A stretch of 64,000 bases of DNA from an uncultured Anaerolineae bacterium (GTDB lineage: Bacteria > Chloroflexota > Anaerolineae > J036 > Brachytrichaceae), in the NCBI GenBank assembly GCA_938028725.1, contig CALIMH010000004.1, positions 226,993 to 290,992 of the forward strand. The letters run 5' to 3'. Of the stretch, positions 27,425 to 35,463 are shown piece after piece. The translations under genes were made by a program, and so were the position numbers. The stretch's first letter is position 1; each line of letters begins with the position of its first letter. Under the pieces are notes generated by a model. It did no database searches and was not told the origin of the DNA. It saw only the letters and a program-made list of their open reading frames with translations.

Positions 27425-27444
27425 CAGTCTGGCACGCCAGACTG
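27425..27444 (-). terminator. Hairpin after the NitT/TauT-type binding protein gene
   Basis: A perfect 8-bp stem (CAGTCTGG/CCAGACTG) with a 4-base loop is followed on the minus strand by TTATCGTT. It lies about 100 bases after the stop of the binding protein gene. A second stem (TGCACCGGC/GCCGGTGCA, 27479-27512) lies closer to the stop and has no T-tract. Confidence 0.45.
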
Positions 27445-27542
27445 AGAAGAGCGTGAATCCCTCCTGATTTTTAAGCGGTGCACCGGCACTGCTATTTGGC
27501 GGCGCCGGTGCAGTAGCAGGTAGTTTAGGGTGCGGTTGGTCG

Positions 27543-28574
27543 CTAGCGGCTGGCCACTCTTGCGCGCTCTAGGATTTCGGTAGTAAAGGCTTGCCTCACG
27601 TCCACCGCACCAAGCGCTTGGTATTTGCGCAACAAATCTGCCAGCGCGTTCCACTGCGCTTCTGTTTGCCAGCCGATGGTGTGCTGACGTGTGACTTCGC
27701 TTTCGGCGTCGCGCAGCTCGGTGTCCAACATAAAGCGCATATGCTGTGGGTCAGTTTCTGGCCCAGCATATTTCAACACGATCTGGACCGCCTCGTCGCG
27801 CCGATCGGCCGCATACGCAATGCCACGCAGCGCTGCCCGCAGGAAGCGCGCCAGCGCGTTGGGTTCCTGCCTTAAGATGGCTTCGCTGGTCACGTACGTC
27901 AGCCCCAGCGTGGGCACACCGTAGTCCGCTGCATCCCAGATGATCAGCTCCTGACCTAGCTTGTTTTGCAAGACATACGGCTCGTTGGACTTGAAGACAG
28001 GATACACATCCACTTTGCCCTCGACCAGCACGCGCGGATCAAAGCCGACGTTGACCAAGTTCACTTTGTCGGGGTCGGCGCCGGCTGCTTGGAGTAGCGC
28101 GAACAGGTCCGGCGGTGGCGTGCCCTTGTAGCCCACCAATCGTCCCTCCCAGTCTTTCGGGGAGGCGATGCCGGAGGATTTCTTGGCGACGAAGGCTTGT
28201 TGCCCGCGCTGGCCGATCAGCGCAATGCTAATCAGCGGGAGGCCAGGTTCGGCGCGCCGCTGGAGCACCACTGCTGCGTCCGACGTGGTGACGTGCACTT
28301 TGCCTGCCATCAGTAGCTGCAAATGCTGGCCTTGGCCGGCGCTGTGCTCAATCGTGACATCCAGCCCCTCCTCCGCAAAAAAGCCTTTCTCTTTAGCGAT
28401 GTAAGCACCAACGAAAGGCAGGTTGGCCTGTGGCTTGTAGCCAGCCATGAAGGTGAGCCGCTGTGGCCCTGCCGTCGGCGGCGTGGGGACGTCGAGCGGA
28501 GCGGCTTGGCAAGCAACCGATAAGCTTAAACATGCGAAGAAGACGCACGTGCGAACGAGTGTGGGGTTGGGCAT
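27543..28574 (-). CDS. ABC transporter substrate-binding protein, NitT/TauT type
   Basis: About 343 residues. An N-terminal export signal ends in LSVACQA, a possible lipoprotein site. The body has the NMT1/THI5-like pattern: LPFVGAYIAKEKGFFAEEGLDVTI, a Gln-rich ligand loop, VTTSDAAVVLQRR and VGYKGTPPPDLF. Such proteins carry sulfonates, nitrate, pyrimidine precursors or similar ligands. ATG at 28574 is set by AAGGAGGAG upstream. It follows the permease gene by 71 bases. The ligand is not readable. Confidence 0.85.
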   Translation of the reverse strand: MPNPTLVRTCVFFACLSLSVACQAAPLDVPTPPTAGPQRLTFMAGYKPQANLPFVGAYIAKEKGFFAEEGLDVTIEHSAGQGQHLQLLMAGKVHVTTSDAAVVLQRRAEPGLPLISIALIGQRGQQAFVAKKSSGIASPKDWEGRLVGYKGTPPPDLFALLQAAGADPDKVNLVNVGFDPRVLVEGKVDVYPVFKSNEPYVLQNKLGQELIIWDAADYGVPTLGLTYVTSEAILRQEPNALARFLRAALRGIAYAADRRDEAVQIVLKYAGPETDPQHMRFMLDTELRDAESEVTRQHTIGWQTEAQWNALADLLRKYQALGAVDVRQAFTTEILERARVASR

Positions 28575-28645
28575 TCTGCTCCTCCTTATCTCAGAAGTAG
28601 GATCGTAAGGCATGAGCCTCCATCCTGCAAATGCAGGCATGGCTC

Positions 28646-29401
28646 TCACAGCCAAAACACCACCCGTCGCTCAATAGCTGTGAGCATGCCGTAGATGATG
28701 ATCCCGGCTGCGGCCAAGATGAAAATCGCCGCGAACATGAACGGCAGGTTGAGGTTGGCATAGGCCAACCACATGATGCGCCCCAAGCCGCCAGAGGCGC
28801 CGGCCCATTCGGCCACCACCGCGCCGATCAGGGAAAGCGGTGCAGCCACTTTCAGCGCAGCAAACACGTAGGGCAAGCTGTGGGGCAGCCGCAAGTGCCA
28901 TAGCACTTGCAGCGGTGTGGCGTTCCAGCTCGCCATGTGCTCCAAGCGCGCCGGCTCCACGGTTTGTAGTCCGACTGTCACGTTCACCAGCGTTGGGAAG
29001 AACGTGAGCAGCGCGGTGATGATCACCTTCGGCTCCCAGCCGAAGCCGAGCCAGATTGTTAGCAGTGGGGCGATGGCCGCTAGCGGCATGGACTTGAGCA
29101 CAATCGCCAAGCTCATCACACCCCCTTGTAGCCATGGCAGGAGCGCCACGGTCAGCGCTAACAGGATCGCGGCTGCGCTGCCCAGGGCCAAGCCACCCAG
29201 CGCCTCAGCAAATGTGATGGCGGCCGCAGTGGTGTAGAGCGCGGTGTGCTCGCACAATACGCCCAGCACAGCGCTCGGAGGCGGCAACAGATACATCGGC
29301 GTGCGCGTGAAGTACACGCCGATCTCCCACGCTGTTAACAGTAGGACAAGCGTGGCAGCAGTCAGAGGGATGTTGAGGCGGTAGGTCGGCCGCGGCAACA
29401 T
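28646..29401 (-). CDS. ABC transporter permease, NitT/TauT type
   Basis: This 251-residue membrane protein has six hydrophobic segments. The conserved cytoplasmic loop that docks on the ATPase is seen as PARLEHMASWNATPLQVLWHLRLPHSLPYVFAALK, with the coupling-helix Gly replaced by Asn-Ala. It is paired with the binding protein downstream. No ATPase gene is adjacent on either side. Divergent from thrS. A minus-strand TACAAT lies at 29437-29442. Confidence 0.87.
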   Translation of the reverse strand: MLPRPTYRLNIPLTAATLVLLLTAWEIGVYFTRTPMYLLPPPSAVLGVLCEHTALYTTAAAITFAEALGGLALGSAAAILLALTVALLPWLQGGVMSLAIVLKSMPLAAIAPLLTIWLGFGWEPKVIITALLTFFPTLVNVTVGLQTVEPARLEHMASWNATPLQVLWHLRLPHSLPYVFAALKVAAPLSLIGAVVAEWAGASGGLGRIMWLAYANLNLPFMFAAIFILAAAGIIIYGMLTAIERRVVFWL

Positions 29402-29436
29402 GAATGGTTGCTCGGATGTAGTGAATGCGCCGGGGC

Positions 29437-29465
29437 ATTGTAAGCGAGCCGCACGCGGCTATAAT
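29437..29465. promoter_or_regulatory. Overlapping divergent promoters of thrS and the permease operon
   Basis: On the plus strand TTGTAA (29438-29443), a 16-base spacer and TATAAT (29460-29465) form the thrS promoter. On the minus strand the same bases read TACAAT (29442 down to 29437), a -10 box for the permease gene. The two promoters share six bases and probably compete. Confidence 0.55.
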
Positions 29466-29469
29466 GCAC

Positions 29470-29700
29470 TGCAGAAAGCGTTGAGCAGGACACGTCTCCG
29501 CCGAACGCTGCCTCACAGAGAGCGCAGGAAGAGGTGAGAGCTGCGCAGGCTGAGCTGGCGTGAGATACCACCTGCGAGCGCGCAGTGAACTGCGCCGGCG
29601 GCTGCCCGTTATCGCAGCGCATGAGTGGCGTTGCGCCATGCGCAGCGCAAGTTGGGTGGAACCGCGGGCCTCCTGTCCCAACACGTAGGGCGGGAGGCCC
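29470..29700 (+). promoter_or_regulatory. T-box leader of thrS
   Basis: The leader contains the T-box core GGGTGGAACCGCGGG at 29654-29668. Stem I is closed by GCAGG (29485-29489) with CCTGC (29571-29575), next to a tandem GA/AG mismatch like a kink-turn. The specifier codon ACC (Thr) lies at 29567-29569 followed by A. Two exclusive folds are visible: an antiterminator pairing GTTGGG (29651-29656) with CCCAAC (29677-29682), and a hairpin pairing GGGCCTCC (29666-29673) with GGAGGCCC (29693-29700). Uncharged tRNA-Thr would favour the first. The second lacks a long T-tract, so control could be at termination or elsewhere. Confidence 0.85.
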
Positions 29701-29726
29701 TGCATTTGAAGCTGAGGTGAGGAGCA

Positions 29727-31541
29727 ATGGCCAAAACGCACAACATGCCGGAGCATCTCTATCGTTTGCGCCATTCCCTGGCGCACGTCATGGCTCAGGC
29801 AGTGCTGGAATACTTCCCAGATGCTAAGCCGACCATCGGCCCGCCTATCGAGCATGGCTTTTACTACGACTTCGCTGTCTCGCGCCCTTTCACCCCCGAG
29901 GACTTGGCCAAAATTGAGGCGCGCATGCGCGAGATCGTCCAACAACACGTGGACTTTGTGCGCCGTGAGGTGACCGAGGCTGAGGCGCGGGAGCTGTTCA
30001 AAGACAACCCCTTCAAGCTGGAGCTGATTGATGGCCTCGTGCAGGGCGCTGATGAATACGGCGAGCGCGACGAGTCCGCCTCTGGCCGGACGGTGATCTC
30101 TGTGTACACCCAGGACACTTTCACCGACCTGTGCCGTGGCCCTCACGTCTCCAACACCCGCGAAATCAACCCCCACGCCTTCAAGCTCACGCAATCATCA
30201 GCAGCCTACTGGCGCGGCAACGAGAAGAACCCTGTTCTGCAGCGCATCTACGGCATCGCCTTCGAGACGCCCGCCGAGTTGGAGCAGCATCTGCACATGC
30301 TGGAGGAGGCCAAGCGGCGCGACCACCGCAAGCTTGGCCTAGAGCTGGAGATTTTCACCTTCGACGAGGAGGTTGGCCCTGGCCTGCCGTTGTGGTTGCC
30401 CAACGGCGGCGTCTTGATCGAGCAACTGGAGGCGCTGGCCAAGCGCATGGAGGATGAGGCCGGCTACCTGCGCGTGCGCACGCCGCACGTCACCAAGGAG
30501 GCGCTCTTCCTTCGCAGCGGCCACTTGCCCTACTACGCTGAGAGCATGTTCCCACCCATGACGTTGGAGGACGGCGAGCGCTATTACCTGAAGCCGATGA
30601 ACTGCCCCTTCCACCACAAAATTTACGCTGCCAAGCCGCGCAGTTATCGGGATTTGCCGCTGCGTCTGGCCGAATACGGCACTTGCTATCGCTTCGAGCA
30701 GAGCGGCGAGCTGTTCGGTCTGATGCGCGTGCGCAGTATGCAGATGAACGATGCCCATATCTACTGCACAGAGGAACAATTCGAGCAAGAGTTCCTCGGC
30801 GTGGTGCAGCTCTACCTGAGGTACTTCAAGATTTTCGGCATCGAGCAATACAACATGCGCCTCAGCCTGCACTCCAAAGAGGGATTGGGCAAGAAATATG
30901 TGGACAACGAAGCACTCTGGCTAAAGACCGAGGAGATGGTGCGCCGCGCCATGCGCAACGCAAACGTGCCGTTTTACGAGGCCGAGAACGAGGCAGCCTT
31001 CTACGGCCCAAAGATTGACGTGCAGATCTTCAGCGCTATTGGCCGTGAGTTCACCCTTGCCACAAACCAAGTGGACTTCGCCGTGCCCGCCCGCTTCAAT
31101 CTGACCTATGTGGATCGCGATGGGCTGGAGAAGACGCCGCTGTGTTTACATCGCGCCCCCCTGGGCACGCACGAACGCATGATCGGTTTCCTGATCGAGC
31201 ACTTCGCCGGCGCGTTCCCTGTTTGGCTAGCGCCAGTGCAGGCGGTGCTCATCCCCATTGCTGACCGCCACGTGGACTACTGCCGGCGCGTCGAGCGTCA
31301 ACTGCGCGCTGAGGGCTTGCGCGTCCGCCTCGATGATGGCCCAGACCGCATGCAGAACAAAATCCGCAAGGCCCAGGTGATGAAGATACCCTACATGCTT
31401 GTGGTGGGTGATAAAGAATTGCAGTCAGAAGCAGTGTCAGTGCGGCTGCGCAGCGGCGAGGACTTGAAGGCGATGCCGATAGGCGCGTTCCTCGCCCGTG
31501 TCAAGCAGCTCGTCGCGGACTACGCGCTGGCGCTCTGGTAG
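29727..31541 (+). CDS. thrS: Threonyl-tRNA synthetase, without TGS domain
   Basis: This 604-residue class II synthetase charges tRNA-Thr. It starts directly in the editing domain, with HSLAH and later CRGPH as zinc-type editing residues. The usual 60-residue N-terminal TGS domain is absent. The catalytic core shows MNCPFHH with the zinc Cys, YRFEQSGELFGLMRVR (motif 2) and APLGTHERMIGFLIEHFAG (motif 3). The C-terminal anticodon domain is VQAVLIPIADRHVDY onward. TGAGGAG precedes ATG at 29727, and a T-box lies upstream. Confidence 0.97.
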   Translation: MAKTHNMPEHLYRLRHSLAHVMAQAVLEYFPDAKPTIGPPIEHGFYYDFAVSRPFTPEDLAKIEARMREIVQQHVDFVRREVTEAEARELFKDNPFKLELIDGLVQGADEYGERDESASGRTVISVYTQDTFTDLCRGPHVSNTREINPHAFKLTQSSAAYWRGNEKNPVLQRIYGIAFETPAELEQHLHMLEEAKRRDHRKLGLELEIFTFDEEVGPGLPLWLPNGGVLIEQLEALAKRMEDEAGYLRVRTPHVTKEALFLRSGHLPYYAESMFPPMTLEDGERYYLKPMNCPFHHKIYAAKPRSYRDLPLRLAEYGTCYRFEQSGELFGLMRVRSMQMNDAHIYCTEEQFEQEFLGVVQLYLRYFKIFGIEQYNMRLSLHSKEGLGKKYVDNEALWLKTEEMVRRAMRNANVPFYEAENEAAFYGPKIDVQIFSAIGREFTLATNQVDFAVPARFNLTYVDRDGLEKTPLCLHRAPLGTHERMIGFLIEHFAGAFPVWLAPVQAVLIPIADRHVDYCRRVERQLRAEGLRVRLDDGPDRMQNKIRKAQVMKIPYMLVVGDKELQSEAVSVRLRSGEDLKAMPIGAFLARVKQLVADYALALW

Positions 31542-32772
31542 TGTTGTCTCGCAACCTGACCTGCGTGTCGTGGTGTGGATTGGGGAGTGGCGGTCGCGCC
31601 GTTTGGTGCTCTCGCTGCGAGCTGATGGCCTCACACTGAGCTGGGGTGACCCGCACGACCCGCTCGTGCTCAGCTACGATGGGGCAGGGCGATTGTGGAG
31701 CGCTTACGAAGCAGGCGCCCATTACCGCCGAGCGTTGAACGGCCGCGTGTTGTGCAAGCAAGCCGCAGCGACCCACCGCGCGGCGCGGCGCTGGCTCACT
31801 CCACCAGAGGCCGACGCACTACTGGCGCGTGCAAGCGCTACGGTTGCCGCGCTGCTAGAGGAGTGGGAGCGTGTGCACGGCACGGGCGGGCTGATCTCCT
31901 TGCGGGAGATGCTGGCGCTAGCTGCCCAATTCACACCTGCGCGCGCAGCCGAAGACGCTGCTGCATTTGCCCGCATCTATCGCCCAATCGGGATTCTGCC
32001 GCCCGACCAGTACCTCGCACTGGTCCTGCAGATGACAGAGGGCTGTTCGTTCAACTCGTGCACGTTCTGCGGCTTCTACCGTGACCGCCCCTTCCGCATT
32101 AGATCGGTAGATGCGTTTCGTCAGCACATTGCCCAGGCGCTTGCCTTCTTTGGCGCTGGGCTTTCGATGCGGCGCTCGATCTTCCTCGGCGATGCCAACG
32201 CGCTCGTCTTGCCTATGCCGCTCCTGTTGCCGCTCTTGCACGTGGTGGCCGAGATGTGTGATGTGCCGCGGCTGGGCTTGTATGCGTTCCTCGATGGCTT
32301 CTCCGGCGAGCGCAAGCGCGCAGAAGACTACCGCGCGTTAGCCGAGCTCGGCTTGCGGCGGATTTACATCGGCATGGAGAGTGGAGACGCGGAGTTGTTG
32401 CGCTTGCTGCATAAACCCGGCACCCCTGAAGATGTGCTCGCTGCTGTAGCAGCGATGAAAGCCGGCGGCGTTGCCGTGGGCGTAATCATCCTGGTGGGTG
32501 CCGGCGGAGAGCGCTTTGCTGAGGCGCACATCCGCAACACCACCGTGCTGCTCAACGCCATGCCGTTAGATGCGGATGACATCATCTACTTCTCCGATCT
32601 GGTGATCACCGAGGACTTGCCCTACGCCCAACAAGCGCGCGAGGCCGACCTGCGCCCCTTGGACCAAGCAGGGCTAGATGCTCAGCGCCGCGCCATCATC
32701 AGTGGCCTGCGCTTCCGCCCACCGTGCGCCCCTCGCCTGAGCCGCTACGACATCCGAGCGTTCATCTACTAA
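31498..32772 (+). CDS. Radical SAM protein
   Basis: Up to 424 residues. A CX4CX2C cluster site appears in EGCSFNSCTFCGFYR near residue 185. It is followed by a TIM-barrel with FLGDANALVLP, the SAM-binding IYIGMESGD and GVIILVGAGGE. The N-terminal 170 residues are not recognised. The reaction is unknown. The GTG at 31498 would overlap thrS by 44 bases; GTG at 31570 is an alternative start without overlap. Its TAA stop overlaps the TAG of the opposing Cys-rich ORF. Confidence 0.8.
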   Translation: MSSSSSRTTRWRSGSVVSQPDLRVVVWIGEWRSRRLVLSLRADGLTLSWGDPHDPLVLSYDGAGRLWSAYEAGAHYRRALNGRVLCKQAAATHRAARRWLTPPEADALLARASATVAALLEEWERVHGTGGLISLREMLALAAQFTPARAAEDAAAFARIYRPIGILPPDQYLALVLQMTEGCSFNSCTFCGFYRDRPFRIRSVDAFRQHIAQALAFFGAGLSMRRSIFLGDANALVLPMPLLLPLLHVVAEMCDVPRLGLYAFLDGFSGERKRAEDYRALAELGLRRIYIGMESGDAELLRLLHKPGTPEDVLAAVAAMKAGGVAVGVIILVGAGGERFAEAHIRNTTVLLNAMPLDADDIIYFSDLVITEDLPYAQQAREADLRPLDQAGLDAQRRAIISGLRFRPPCAPRLSRYDIRAFIY

Positions 32773-33104
32773 GTGTTTGGCGGCAGGCGCGCCTCGTGGC
32801 AGCGCCCGCAACCGACCACCGGCTCGCGCACTTCTGTGAGGTGTTTGGCGCACACTGCATAAAGCACCACGCGCTCGCGCAACCCCAAAAATGACCGGCG
32901 GATGCTGGCCTCCAGCGCCAAATGAGGGCAGGCGTTTTGGCGCACAATCTCCGGCACAGGACACGTGCGGCATAGGTGTGGCTTCCAGCGGCCGCCTGCT
33001 GGGTTGCGCGCGAGCAGGCGGCACTCTTGCTTGTCGCGGCCGCGAAAATAGTCCTGGTAGTAAAAAGGGCAATCTCGACCGTCAGGTGTGCGCGTAGCTG
33101 GTGT
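32769..33104 (-). CDS. Cysteine-rich small protein, open frame without canonical start
   Basis: An open frame of 111 codons follows proB on the same strand and overlaps its 3' end by about 20 bases in another frame. It holds eight Cys, as in DCPFYYQDYFRGRDKQEC, LCRTCPVPEI, NACPHL, AVCAKHL and GCGRCHE, which look like metal sites. It is bounded upstream by TAA at 33105-33107. In the frame there is no ATG, GTG, TTG or CTG before the first Cys pairs; the first GTG comes at 32957 and would drop four Cys. ACG at 33095 or a frameshift from proB are possible ways in. The residue pattern looks like a real protein; the start is unsolved. Confidence 0.6.
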   Translation of the reverse strand, partial: TPATRTPDGRDCPFYYQDYFRGRDKQECRLLARNPAGGRWKPHLCRTCPVPEIVRQNACPHLALEASIRRSFLGLRERVVLYAVCAKHLTEVREPVVGCGRCHEARLPPNT

Positions 33105-34206
33105 TTAAGGTGACGAGGTCATCGGCGTGGATCAGCATGGGAGCGTATTCGTAGCCGAGCAATGCCTCGATGCGATCCGAGCGGCAGCCGGCGATACGCC
33201 GCGCGTCCGAAGCGCTGTAACGCGCGATGCCGCGCGCGATCTCGTGGCCGGCTGTGTCCAACACGGCGATGCACTCGCCGCGCTCGAACGCACCGATCAC
33301 CTCGCGCACCCCGACCGGCAGCAAGCTCTTGCCGCTGTGCAGCGCGCGGGCGGCGCCTTCGTCAACCACAACGGCGCCGCTGGTGCGCTCAGAAAGTATC
33401 CAGCGCTTGCGACTCTCCAATTGGGTGATCTGGGCCCGAAAGCGCGTGCCCACCGCTGCGCCGGCCACCGCATCCACAATCACGTTGGGGCGGCTGCCGT
33501 TGGCGATCACCACCTCTGTGCCTGAGCGTGTGGCCAGTGCAGCTGCTTGCAGCTTAGTGAGCATCCCGCCCACCCCTAGACCGCTGCGGCTTTGGCCTGC
33601 CAGCGCAAAAAGCGACTCGTCGAGTTGGCTGACCTCTGGGATCAGTTGCGCCTCAGGGTCCTTGTGCGGGTCGGCGGTGAAGAGGCCGTCAATGTCGCTG
33701 AGGATGATCAGCAGGTCGGCAGCTAGCACATTGGCCACCAAAGTGGCGAGGTTATCGTTGTCGCCCACGCGAATCTCCTCAGTAGCGACGGCGTCGTTTT
33801 CGTTGATGATGGGCACGATTGACTGGACCAAGATGGTGGAGAGCGCGTCACGCGCGTTTAAGTAGCGCCGACGGTCGCTGAGGTCCGCGCGTGTGAGCAG
33901 CACTTGCGCGACGTGCACGTCGAACAGCCCAAAGAGCTGCTCCCAAAACACCATCAGGTGAATTTGCCCAACCGCAGCTAAAAGCTGCTTTTCGGGCAGC
34001 GGCAAGTGAGGCTTGCGCTTGGTTAGGCCCAGCCGCTCGCGCCCTGCCGCAATCGCTCCCGAGGAGACCAGTGCAACCCTGTTGCCTTCCTCTCTCACCC
34101 GCACGATCTGCTGCGCGATCTCCAGCATGCGACGCCGGTTGAGGTGGGTGCCACCAGCAGTGAGCGTGCTGGTACCGACTTTGACCACGATGGTGCGCTT
34201 CGCCAT
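33082..34206 (-). CDS. proB: Glutamate 5-kinase
   Basis: This 374-residue enzyme phosphorylates glutamate as the first step of proline synthesis. It has the amino acid kinase fold: KVGTSTLT at the start, LVSSGAIAAGRERLGL, NENDAVATEEIRVGDNDNLA (substrate and Mg residues), SDIDGLFTADP and GVGGMLTKLQAA. A C-terminal PUA domain runs from about residue 280 (RTSGAVVVDEGAARAL). ATG at 34206 (MAKRTIVVKVG) is chosen. A TATAAT box lies 22 bases upstream at 34229-34234. proA is not adjacent. Confidence 0.95.
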   Translation of the reverse strand: MAKRTIVVKVGTSTLTAGGTHLNRRRMLEIAQQIVRVREEGNRVALVSSGAIAAGRERLGLTKRKPHLPLPEKQLLAAVGQIHLMVFWEQLFGLFDVHVAQVLLTRADLSDRRRYLNARDALSTILVQSIVPIINENDAVATEEIRVGDNDNLATLVANVLAADLLIILSDIDGLFTADPHKDPEAQLIPEVSQLDESLFALAGQSRSGLGVGGMLTKLQAAALATRSGTEVVIANGSRPNVIVDAVAGAAVGTRFRAQITQLESRKRWILSERTSGAVVVDEGAARALHSGKSLLPVGVREVIGAFERGECIAVLDTAGHEIARGIARYSASDARRIAGCRSDRIEALLGYEYAPMLIHADDLVTLNTSYAHT

Positions 34207-34645
34207 TGGAACGCCGTCAATCGCTCGGATTATAGTAGCTGCAAGCTGAGGCTCATGCAAGAAAGTGCGGGTGGAAAGATGAGCGACGACGTCACCCAGC
34301 ACAGTGGGCGCGCCTTTCAAGCAGCTCATGCCCAGCATGTGCACGCTTCCCAACTGGCCTCTTCACGTGGGCAGGGCGTTGTTGCCAGCTCAGCACTGTT
34401 GCATCACAGCCAGGATTGGCTGATCCTGGGTGAGCCAGCTCCGGAATGGCTTACCAAGAGTGGGCGCCGTTAGGGGGAGAAATTGAGAGTGGAGTGCTCA
34501 GCAATGTCTTGCTCGTCTTGCTTCGATGGAGAAGCCAGGATGCCTCCACCCGCTGAGACAACACGCACTGGCGCTGGTGCTTTCAAAGTGCCAAAGGCTA
34601 CACGTAGGGCAGGCGTTTGACTGCGACTACCTTACGGAGGCGCCC
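34207..34645. other. Long intergenic stretch between proB and the CBS gene
   Basis: I see no convincing gene here. It holds the proB promoter, short stems (34407-34422 with CAGCCA/TGGCTG, and 34429-34455 with GGTGAGCCA/TGGCTTACC) and a long-range 9-bp inverted repeat CACGTAGGG (34601-34609) and CCCTACGTG (34644-34652). The last straddles the stop of the CBS gene and may end its transcript, although no T-tract follows. Confidence 0.4.
34229..34234 (-). promoter_or_regulatory. -10 box of proB
   Basis: TATAAT on the minus strand, 22 bases before the ATG of proB. No matching -35 box was found. Confidence 0.5.
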
Positions 34646-35059
34646 CTACGTGACGCGCACAATCATGCGGAAGATGTCCGATTCTGTGATGATGCCCACA
34701 AGCCTACCGCCCTCCATGACTGGCAAGCCACCAATTTTGTGTGTGAGCATCAAGTTGGCAGCCTCCCGAATGGTGGTGTCTGGGGTGACCGTGATAACGG
34801 GGCGCTTCATGATCTTCTCCACCTTCAGCTCCGCCAACAGGTAATTCAGCTCGTAGATGCTGAGTGTGGTGGCTTGCGACGGTTCGGCCTCCAATATGTC
34901 GCTGAGAGCGACAATGCCGACCAATTTGCCATCTTCCACCACTGGTAGGCGGCGCACCTTCTTTTGCTTCATCAACCGATGCGCATCGGCGAGTGAGGTT
35001 TGTGGGCTAATCGTCACCGGGTTGGCGGTCATCCAGTCTCGGACAGTGTAGCGGTCCAT
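34646..35059 (-). CDS. CBS domain-pair protein
   Basis: This 137-residue protein consists of two CBS domains, about residues 8-60 and 78-134: VRDWMTANPVTISPQTSLADA with LPVVEDGKLVGIVALSDIL, then VEKIMKRPVITVTPDTTI with LPVMEGGRLVGIITESDIF. Such pairs bind adenine nucleotides or SAM and act as energy sensors. The partner is unknown. AGGAGGT precedes the ATG. A TACAAT box on the minus strand lies at 35107-35112. Confidence 0.9.
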   Translation of the reverse strand: MDRYTVRDWMTANPVTISPQTSLADAHRLMKQKKVRRLPVVEDGKLVGIVALSDILEAEPSQATTLSIYELNYLLAELKVEKIMKRPVITVTPDTTIREAANLMLTHKIGGLPVMEGGRLVGIITESDIFRMIVRVT

Positions 35060-35168
35060 GCTCTTGGCCTACCTCCTGGTCAGTGCCACATGCTGTTCTA
35101 CATGAGATTGTAGCCTGTCTGGCATCTCATTCCTTGCCATGGTTGACTGGTCAAGTGGCTAGTAACTG

Positions 35169-35194
35169 TTAACCCAGAGTAGGGTTTGGGTTAA
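35169..35194. promoter_or_regulatory. Palindrome in the promoter of the ba3 oxidase operon
   Basis: TTAACCCA (35169-35176) and TGGGTTAA (35187-35194) form a perfect 8-bp inverted repeat with a 10-base centre. It is followed after 12 bases by TATGAT (35207-35212), a likely -10 box. The palindrome covers the -35 zone, so a regulator bound there could control the operon. A second palindrome, TTGACTGGTCAA, is at 35143-35154. Confidence 0.5.
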
Positions 35195-35260
35195 GCGGTA
35201 AATTCGTATGATACCTACTATGCGTCAGCTTGTGGCATCTTGCGCCTTAGGAGGTTTGCA

Positions 35261-35431
35261 ATGACATCTCCCAATACCGAACCTGACGAGGTGGTCGAGA
35301 CAGACGGGGAGCATAGCGGTTTCCAACCACGCGGCATCCTGTTGTTTTTGTTTGTCATGTTGGTTGGGTATGCCCTGTATTGGGCTTACCTGTGGTTTAT
35401 CACGGTGATCGAGCGCGGTGTCGGCGGATAA
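35261..35431 (+). CDS. Cytochrome c oxidase subunit IIa (ba3 type)
   Basis: This 56-residue protein has an acidic N-terminus and one membrane helix (GILLFLFVMLVGYALYWAYL). It matches the small subunit IIa found with ba3 oxidases, which replaces one helix of subunit II. TAGGAGG lies at the right spacing before ATG at 35261. It is first in an operon with subunits II and I. Confidence 0.85.
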   Translation: MTSPNTEPDEVVETDGEHSGFQPRGILLFLFVMLVGYALYWAYLWFITVIERGVGG

Positions 35432-35463
35432 CGCGCTGTGAGCGCCAGGCGTAGGAGTGAACC

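Noticed and set aside
29205..30194. Long open frame of 329 codons on the minus strand
   Set aside because: It lies opposite the T-box leader and the first part of thrS, and has no family signs. It arises from the high-GC codon use of thrS.
32040..32075. CX4CX2C radical SAM motif seemed unusual compared with CX3CX2C
   Set aside because: I recall this spacing in other radical SAM proteins with GCxxNxCTFC, so it is not novel on its own.
33082..34353. Longer proB form starting at 34353
   Set aside because: The first 49 residues do not resemble the kinase, and the -10 box lies downstream of that start.
34253..34473. Possible small plus-strand gene upstream of proB
   Set aside because: It has no ribosome site, no conserved pattern and a shuffled composition. 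The area is treated as intergenic.
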